Shown here: piece after piece, positions 30,060 to 35,211 of the stretch
How the letters are laid out: each line of letters opens with the position of its first letter
Numbering within the stretch: the stretch's first letter is position 1
From: Syntrophaceae bacterium UBA1411
Lineage (GTDB): Bacteria; Desulfobacterota; Syntrophia; Syntrophales; Smithellaceae
NCBI GenBank assembly: GCA_002304995.1
Contig: DBPV01000041.1
Span: 323 to 35,533, forward strand
Length of the DNA stretch: 35,211 nt
Direction of reading: 5' to 3'
Program-made: the position numbers and the translations under genes
Notes under the pieces: model-generated
Seen by the model: only the letters and a program-made list of their open reading frames with translations
The model's database searches: none
What the model was told of the DNA's origin: nothing

Positions 30060-30581
30060 TTAAAATCTTTCCTTTACCGGAGGCGTCCCGCGCGGGACGG
30101 CAAAACCCTCCTGTCCCGACTGCTTGCCCGTCACCTTTTCGAGTCTTACGCCGATCACGCAAACCCGGTCGAGCACGTCGGCCGAAAAATCAACCGGCGC
30201 GCCGGGGGCGTATTTCTTCATCAGCCGGACCAGCGCTTCTTCCTTTTCGGCGCGGTCTTCCACAAAAAACGCCCGGCCGAAACCGATGACGCTCTGGTAA
30301 GCCATTCCCCACGCACAGGCAGTCTTTCCCTGAACGACTTCACCCGGCAGATCGACTTCAAAACAAACGGACGGATCTTTGCGCAGCCTGTCAATTTTTT
30401 CGCCCGCCGGCGCGCTGTGAAAGTAAAGGAGGGATCCGCTCACCGCAAAATTGACCGGCACCACATAAGGCGAATTCCCTGCGGCCAGCGCAATCCGGCA
30501 TACCGGCGCGCGCTGCAAAATCGCGTCGATTTCCTGCGGATCGCAAATTTCCTTTTCCGAACGGCGCATCATCATCCTCAT
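30060..30581 (-). CDS. Pyridoxamine 5'-phosphate oxidase-like flavin-binding protein (NimA-like)
   Basis: A 173-residue split-barrel protein. The block ILQRAPVCRIALAAGNSPYVVPVNFAVSGSLLYFHSAPAGEKIDRLRKDPSVCFEVDL is typical of the PNPOx-like/NimA group that binds FMN. Such proteins reduce nitro-compounds or other small molecules; true pyridoxamine-phosphate oxidase residues at the C-terminus are absent. Start choice is uncertain, because the gene opens with several ATGs (30581, 30575, 30572, 30569) and the only Shine-Dalgarno-like GAGG lies among them, favouring 30569-30572. Cytoplasmic. Confidence 0.8.
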   Translation of the reverse strand: MRMMMRRSEKEICDPQEIDAILQRAPVCRIALAAGNSPYVVPVNFAVSGSLLYFHSAPAGEKIDRLRKDPSVCFEVDLPGEVVQGKTACAWGMAYQSVIGFGRAFFVEDRAEKEEALVRLMKKYAPGAPVDFSADVLDRVCVIGVRLEKVTGKQSGQEGFAVPRGTPPVKERF

Positions 30582-30758
30582 TTTTTTTCAGCCGGCGTCC
30601 GATCCGGCGCTTTGAAGAACGCTTGGCAAGTTGGGGAAAGTTATGCTAAAAAGCAGCGCCTTTAGCGAATTCACATCCGGACTGCCGGAAAAATTCCTTA
30701 TCCGATGAGGGGAAAAAAGTCGATGACTTTCTGGCGGGGATATGAGAAAGACGAAACC

Positions 30759-31568
30759 ATGAGCGACAAAACCGAGCAGGCCATAGGCGTTTTCGATTCC
30801 GGCATCGGCGGCCTCACCGTCGTGCGCGCATTGATGGAGCGCCTGCCCTTCGAAAACATCGTTTACTTCGGCGACACGGCGCGCGTCCCCTACGGCGTCA
30901 AGTCCGTGGAAACGATCAACCGCTACGCGCTTCAGATTACCGAATTCCTGCTCAAAAAAGACGTCAAGCTGCTGATCGTCGCCTGCAACACGATGGCGGC
31001 GGTCGCCTGCCAGGCCATCCGGGACCTGTCCCCCGTGCCCGTGCTGGAGGTCATCGGGGCCGGCGCGGCCAGCGCGGTCGGCGCGACGCAAAACAAGATC
31101 ATCGGCGTCATCGGCACGCCCGCCACGATCAACTCGAACGCCTATGCGCGCGCTATTTCTCTGCTGGATCATGACGTCCGGATTTTTTCGCAGGCCTGCC
31201 CGCTGTTCGTGCCGCTGGTGGAAGAAGGCTGGTTTGAACACGAAGCCACGCGCCTGGCCGCCCTGGAGTATCTGAAACCGGTGAAAGCCGAAGGCATCGA
31301 CACGCTCGTCCTGGGCTGCACGCATTACCCGCTTATCAAACCGCTCATCGCCGAAATCGTCGGACCGCAGGTCCGGCTCATCGACTCGGCGGAAGCGATG
31401 GCCGAGGAAGCGGCCGGCCTCATCAACGCCCGGCAGCTCGGCAATCCCTCCGGCCGTTCGCCGGATTACCTGTTTTGCGTGAGCGACGTGCCGTTCCGTT
31501 TTCAGACGATCGGCGAACGGTTTCTCGGACGCACGCTGGCGCGCGTCGAAATGGCGAGGCTCAACTGA
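30759..31568 (+). CDS. murI: Glutamate racemase
   Basis: A 269-residue racemase that supplies D-glutamate for peptidoglycan. It begins IGVFDSGIGGLTV (Asp13-Ser-Gly). The two catalytic cysteines lie in VACNTMA (Cys76) and LGCTHYPL (Cys187). Length is as usual (about 265-285). I chose the ATG at 30759, which puts the conserved start at residue 9. The frame stays open to 30705, and an ATG at 30723 has a better GAGGGG site, so a slightly longer form is possible. The stop shares one base with the start of the double-ThyX gene (TGATG), so translation is probably coupled. Confidence 0.93.
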   Translation: MSDKTEQAIGVFDSGIGGLTVVRALMERLPFENIVYFGDTARVPYGVKSVETINRYALQITEFLLKKDVKLLIVACNTMAAVACQAIRDLSPVPVLEVIGAGAASAVGATQNKIIGVIGTPATINSNAYARAISLLDHDVRIFSQACPLFVPLVEEGWFEHEATRLAALEYLKPVKAEGIDTLVLGCTHYPLIKPLIAEIVGPQVRLIDSAEAMAEEAAGLINARQLGNPSGRSPDYLFCVSDVPFRFQTIGERFLGRTLARVEMARLN

Positions 31569-33025
31569 TGAAAATTCTTCTGGCCGGTTACAACATCGAT
31601 TACGACCTGATCCGCGAGCTCTCGGAACGCTCAGCCCTGAAGCAGGAGCTGACGCCGGAGACGATCTCCGCCGCCTACGCGCGCATCAGCCGCAGCCCCA
31701 AACCGGTGGACGAGCTTCGGCGCGACGCGCGCGCCGAAGTGGAAAAGGCACGCCGCTCCAACCGCAACATCGTTTTTGAAATGGGGCATGCCTCCGTGGC
31801 CGAACACGCCGTCTTCAACATCGACGTGATCGGCGTTTCCCGCCTGCTGGTGGAGGAAATCGAAAAATTCCGCCTGTGCTCCTACACGGAAAAATCCCAG
31901 CGCTACGTGCTGTTCGACAAGGATTTCGTCGTGCCCGACGAGATCCGCGACGCGGGGCTGGCCGATGTTTTCAGCGCAACAGTCGACCGGCAAAACGACT
32001 TTTACCACCGCCTTTACGAAGACCTGCGGCCCTATGTTTTCGGGCAAAACAAGGACCTCGCGGCCGATCCGGCCAACAAATCGCTGCTCGAAGGCTGGGC
32101 CAAGGAAGACGCGCGCTATGCCGTTGCGCTGGCCACCGAGACGCAGCTGGGCATGACTGTGAACGCCCGCAACCTGGAACTGATGCTGCGGCGGCTCGCG
32201 GCACTGCCGCTGGCTGAAGCGCGCCTCTACAGCGAAAAGCTCTACGCCGCAACCCGGGACATCGCACCGTCGCTGATCCGCTACACCCGGGCGACGGACT
32301 ACGACCGGCTGACGCGGCAGAATCTGCGCGCGCTGTGCGCGCCCATTGCGCCCACCCCCATCCACCATTCGTCCGCCTCCGTCCGCCTGCTGGAGACACC
32401 GCCCGACGCCGATACGCGCAGTGCGGCCGCGCTCATCTTCGCTGCGTCCGGTCTGACGTACGACACTTGCCTGGCGCGCGCCAGACGCCTGACCGCGCGC
32501 GACGCCCGCGCTCTCTTTAAGACCGTCTTCGCCGGTATGCAGCCTTACGACGCGGCGCTGCGGGAGCTCGAAGCCATCGACCTGCTTTTTGAACTGGCGC
32601 CGAGCGCCAGTTGCTTCGCGCAGCTCAAGCGCCACCGCATGGCCACGCTGCTGTGCCAGGATTACGATCCGGCCCTGGGCGTGACGGTGCCTCCGTCCGT
32701 CAAGGCCGTGGGCCGCTACCGGGATTTTATGGCCGTTATCCGGGAGACCAACCGCGTCTACACGCTGCTTCGCGCCAAAGCCCCCGCCGCGGCGGCCTAC
32801 GTGCTCACCAATGCGCACCGCCGGCGGATGCTCCTGAAACTCAATGCCCGGGAAATGTACCACATCGCCCGCCTCCGGGCGGACGCCCACGCCCAATGGG
32901 ACATCCGCCGTCTGTCCGAAAAAATGCTCGGACAGGCCCGCCGGGTCATGCCGCTGACGCTGGCGATGGCCTGCGGAAAAGACAGCTTTGACGCGCTGCG
33001 CCGAAAAACATTTCCCCGGAAGTAA
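31568..33025 (+). CDS. Tandem (double) ThyX-like protein, FAD-dependent thymidylate synthase family
   Basis: A 485-residue protein made of two ThyX-type halves; a normal ThyX has 220-250 residues. First half (about 1-250): MGHASVAEHAVFNIDVIGVSR, then the place of the RHR-x7-S flavin/dUMP motif reads K100-F-R102-x7-S110 (FRLCSYTEKSQRYV), then NARNLELMLRRL. Second half (about 260-485): CFAQLKRHRMATLLCQD, i.e. R355-H356-R357-x7-D365, then NAHRRRMLLKLNAREM and DAHAQWDIRRLSEKM. Each half thus keeps a different part of the signature. ThyX makes dTMP from dUMP with methylene-tetrahydrofolate and reduced FAD at subunit interfaces. Whether this fusion is active, or has another role, is not known. It is coupled to murI by a one-base overlap. 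The start at 31568 is preferred over the open frame to 31475, which only shadows murI. Confidence 0.8.
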   Translation: MKILLAGYNIDYDLIRELSERSALKQELTPETISAAYARISRSPKPVDELRRDARAEVEKARRSNRNIVFEMGHASVAEHAVFNIDVIGVSRLLVEEIEKFRLCSYTEKSQRYVLFDKDFVVPDEIRDAGLADVFSATVDRQNDFYHRLYEDLRPYVFGQNKDLAADPANKSLLEGWAKEDARYAVALATETQLGMTVNARNLELMLRRLAALPLAEARLYSEKLYAATRDIAPSLIRYTRATDYDRLTRQNLRALCAPIAPTPIHHSSASVRLLETPPDADTRSAAALIFAASGLTYDTCLARARRLTARDARALFKTVFAGMQPYDAALRELEAIDLLFELAPSASCFAQLKRHRMATLLCQDYDPALGVTVPPSVKAVGRYRDFMAVIRETNRVYTLLRAKAPAAAAYVLTNAHRRRMLLKLNAREMYHIARLRADAHAQWDIRRLSEKMLGQARRVMPLTLAMACGKDSFDALRRKTFPRK

Positions 33026-33049
33026 CGCAGGGGCCGCAAACGGAATCCC

Positions 33050-34438
33050 ATGACGCCGAAAAGAAAACTGCCCATCGTCCTTCTGGCCACCACCATCAGC
33101 TCGTTTACGACCCCGTTCATGGGTTCGTCCGTCAACGTCGCCCTGCCGATGATCGGCCGCGACTTTTCCATGACCGCCCTGTCCCTGAGCTGGGTGGCTT
33201 CCTCTTTTCTGCTGGCCGCGGCCATCACGCTGGTGCCGCTGGGACGGCTTGCCGACCTGCACGGTCGCAGGCTTTTTTTCCTCGCGGGATCGCTGATCTT
33301 CGCCCTGTCGTCCTTCCTGTGCATCTGGTCGCAAACCGAAAGCCTTTTCATCACCCTGCGCGTCGTCCAGGGCGTGGGCGGCGCAATGATCTTCAGCACC
33401 GGCACGGCCATGCTGATCTCCGCCTATCCGGCCGACCGGCGCGGCAGAATTCTCGGCATCAACATCGCCGCGGTTTACGTCGGCCTGACGATCGGCCCTT
33501 TCATCGGCGGCCTGTTGACCGAGCACCTGGGATGGAAAACGCTGTTCATTTTCAACGCCGTTCTGGGACTGGCGGCCGCCGGACTGGCCTCGCGGATCCC
33601 CCGGGAAGGCAAGCCCGCAGCTGCCGGCGAGGCCTTCGACCTCGCCGGCTCCTTCCACTACGGCCTTTCCCTGTTCGCCCTGATGTTCGGCTTTTCCCGT
33701 CTGCCCTCCTGGACCGGCGCCGTCCTCATCGCCATCGGCCTGGTTTGTTTCACTTTGTTTCTCCGCCGGCAGCTTCACCATCCGTTTCCGCTCATCGACA
33801 TCGCGCTGTTTCGGGATAACCGGGTCTTCGCTCTGTCCAACCTGGCGGCGCTCATCAACTACAGCGCCACGTTCGCGGTCACCTTTCTTTTGAGCCTGTA
33901 CCTGCAGCACGTGAAACTGCTGACGCCCGTTCAGACGGGGCTCATGCTGGTGATCGAACCGCTCCTCCAGGCTCTGTTTTCGCCCGCCGCCGGACGTCTC
34001 TCCGACCGCTACGAACCGCGGATCATCTCCTCCGCCGGCATGGCGCTCACGGTCATCGGTCTTGTCGGCCTGATCTTCATCGGCGCCCGGACGCCGCTGC
34101 CCTACATTCTTTTGTGCCTGGCCCTGCTGGGGATCGGTTTTGCGCTGTTCTCCTCACCCAACGTCAATGCAATCATGAGCTCGGTGGATCAGAAATTTTA
34201 CGGCATCGCTTCGGCGACGCAGGCAACGATGAGGCTGGTGGGACAGAGCCTGAGCATGGGCATCGCCATGCTGGTCTTTTCCTGGATCATCGGCGACCAC
34301 AGCGTTTCACACGAAAACAGCAGGCTCTTTCTGGAAAGTTCCCGGCTGATCTTCGCCGTCCTGGCCGTCATCTGCGTTTTCGGCGTCTTTGCGTCTCTTT
34401 CGCGCGGCCGCCTGCATTCTCGTCTTCATGAGAAATAA
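33050..34438 (+). CDS. MFS drug exporter (DHA2/EmrB-QacA type)
   Basis: A 462-residue transporter with about 14 predicted membrane helices, the number of the DHA2 family. The first block, TTISSFTTPFMGSSVNVALPMIGRDF, matches the L-D-x-T-x-V-N-x-A-L-P motif, though the charged Asp of helix 1 is a Thr/Met here. The loop LGRLADLHGRRLFFLAG is MFS motif A. RVVQGVGGAMIFSTGTAMLISAYP is motif B/C, with VGLTIGPFIGGLL. It would export small hydrophobic molecules with proton uptake at the inner membrane. Substrate unknown. It follows the double-ThyX gene by 24 bases. Confidence 0.88.
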   Translation: MTPKRKLPIVLLATTISSFTTPFMGSSVNVALPMIGRDFSMTALSLSWVASSFLLAAAITLVPLGRLADLHGRRLFFLAGSLIFALSSFLCIWSQTESLFITLRVVQGVGGAMIFSTGTAMLISAYPADRRGRILGINIAAVYVGLTIGPFIGGLLTEHLGWKTLFIFNAVLGLAAAGLASRIPREGKPAAAGEAFDLAGSFHYGLSLFALMFGFSRLPSWTGAVLIAIGLVCFTLFLRRQLHHPFPLIDIALFRDNRVFALSNLAALINYSATFAVTFLLSLYLQHVKLLTPVQTGLMLVIEPLLQALFSPAAGRLSDRYEPRIISSAGMALTVIGLVGLIFIGARTPLPYILLCLALLGIGFALFSSPNVNAIMSSVDQKFYGIASATQATMRLVGQSLSMGIAMLVFSWIIGDHSVSHENSRLFLESSRLIFAVLAVICVFGVFASLSRGRLHSRLHEK

Positions 34439-34468
34439 ACGCTCAGCCCCTCTGTGGAGAAATAACGG

Positions 34469-35211
34469 ATGAAGAACACCCTGCTCAGCTTTGCCATCGG
34501 TCTTTCCGCCGGGCTCTTCGGAGGCCTCATCGGCGTGGGCGGCGGCATCATCATGATCCCGCTGATGGTGCATATCCTGAAACTCAGCCAGCATCAGGCG
34601 CACGGAACATCGCTGATGGCGCTGGTTTTTACCGGTTTGGGCGGCGCGCTGATCTACGGCCTGCACGGGCAAATTTCTTACCTCGCGGCGGGCCTGCTCG
34701 CCCTCACGGCCATTCCGACCGCCCGGGCCGGCGCGCGCTATGCCAACGCCCTGTCCGGCTGGAAACTGCGCAAGATCTTCGGCGGATTTTTAATCGCCTG
34801 CGCGCTTATCCTGGCGGCCAAACCCTATCTGCCCGCCGGCGGCGGACCGCATCCGGTTTATGTCAATATCCTTGTTTTCGCCGCCGCCGGCCTCGCCACG
34901 GGATTTCTTTCCGGCCTGATGGGCGTGGGCGGCGGCATGATCATGATCCCGGCCATGGTGCTTTTTGCCGGTTTCGGCCAGCATGTCGCCCAGGGAACGG
35001 CGCTCGCAGTCATGATTCCGGTCGGCCTCACCGGCGCGTTTGCGCATTCACAGATGGGCAACGTTGTTAAACGCCATCTGCCCGGTTTGCTCTGCGGAAT
35101 TTTTCTGGGATCGATTCTGGGCGGCAACCTGGCCAATCTGATCCCCGACATGCCGTTGCGCGCCACCTTCATTATCGCGACGGCCTTTCTGGGCATCCGG
35201 TATCTCCGGAC
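34469..35211 (+). CDS. TauE/SafE-family permease (3' end outside the window)
   Basis: An open frame from the ATG at 34469 runs off the right edge (247 codons seen). It encodes a TauE/SafE-type membrane protein, a family of putative sulfite, sulfoacetate or anion exporters. Its internal duplication is plain: GLIGVGGGIIMIPLMV...AHGTSLMAL in the first half and GLMGVGGGMIMIPAMV...AQGTALAVM in the second. About seven helices are visible. A TGGAGA site precedes the ATG by 9 bases. The gene begins 30 bases after the MFS exporter stop and probably belongs to the same transcript. The anion transported cannot be predicted. Confidence 0.88.
   Translation, partial: MKNTLLSFAIGLSAGLFGGLIGVGGGIIMIPLMVHILKLSQHQAHGTSLMALVFTGLGGALIYGLHGQISYLAAGLLALTAIPTARAGARYANALSGWKLRKIFGGFLIACALILAAKPYLPAGGGPHPVYVNILVFAAAGLATGFLSGLMGVGGGMIMIPAMVLFAGFGQHVAQGTALAVMIPVGLTGAFAHSQMGNVVKRHLPGLLCGIFLGSILGGNLANLIPDMPLRATFIIATAFLGIRYLR

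Noticed and set aside
31631..33910. 759-codon minus-strand open frame opposite the double-ThyX and MFS genes
   Set aside because: It spans two well-identified plus-strand genes and has low-complexity Gly/Gln/Arg/Asp composition with no recognisable domain.
1..35211. CRISPR arrays, tRNA or rRNA genes, insertion sequences, prophage genes
   Set aside because: No regularly spaced repeats, cloverleaf-like segments, transposase or integrase frames were recognised on either strand.

Overview
The window is about 60% G+C and very gene-dense. It reads like the chromosome of a strictly anaerobic, probably syntrophic or fatty-acid-oxidising deltaproteobacterium (Syntrophales-like). This is inferred from gene content, not from any marker gene: an AOR-family (tungsten/molybdenum) oxidoreductase, a four-subunit ferredoxin-dependent 2-oxoacid oxidoreductase, an ADP-forming acyl-CoA synthetase subunit, an acyl-CoA dehydrogenase with its own ETF of the electron-bifurcating sequence type, and FdhE. 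No tRNA, rRNA, CRISPR array, insertion sequence or phage gene was seen.

Layout. 1-5753 (+): the 3' end of an old-yellow-enzyme/FadH-type flavoprotein, a fragment of a nitrilase-fold (Lnt-like) protein, an acyl-CoA thioesterase, an alpha/beta hydrolase, then a Tat-signal polyferredoxin paired with a YdhV-like AOR. The stretch 1183-2940 is visibly more A+T-rich than the rest. 5842-10936: a SET-domain methyltransferase with its own promoter (+), then on the minus strand an RluA-type pseudouridine synthase, an acyl-CoA synthetase alpha subunit, a PATAN/double cyclic-nucleotide-binding-fold protein and endonuclease III. 11084-15096 (+): the korDABC-like operon and a divergent DapB homologue, closed by a strong bidirectional terminator. 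15118-19463 (-): FdhE, an NhaD-like antiporter, MscS and UspA.

19468-25534 (-): a translationally coupled trehalose operon, ROK sugar kinase - GH15 glucosidase/trehalase - membrane-anchored trehalose-6-phosphate synthase - trehalose-6-phosphate phosphatase. The synthase carries an N-terminal two-helix sensor-like module. The operon is read from one of two back-to-back near-consensus sigma-70 promoters; the other drives a UPF0316 membrane protein. 26183-29260 (-): acyl-CoA dehydrogenase, etfB and etfA from a clear promoter. 29356-35211: a small secreted protein, a small membrane protein, a flavin-binding PNPOx-like protein, murI, a tandem double-ThyX protein, a DHA2-type MFS exporter and a TauE/SafE permease cut by the window end.

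The genes suggest acyl-CoA and 2-oxoacid oxidation coupled to ferredoxin and ETF, plus osmotic or stress adaptation (trehalose cycle, MscS, UspA, antiporter). The most unusual items are the sensor-fused trehalose synthase, the double ThyX whose two signature motifs are degenerate in complementary ways, the DapB homologue lacking the catalytic His/Lys, and the AOR without a signal peptide beside a Tat-signal ferredoxin.
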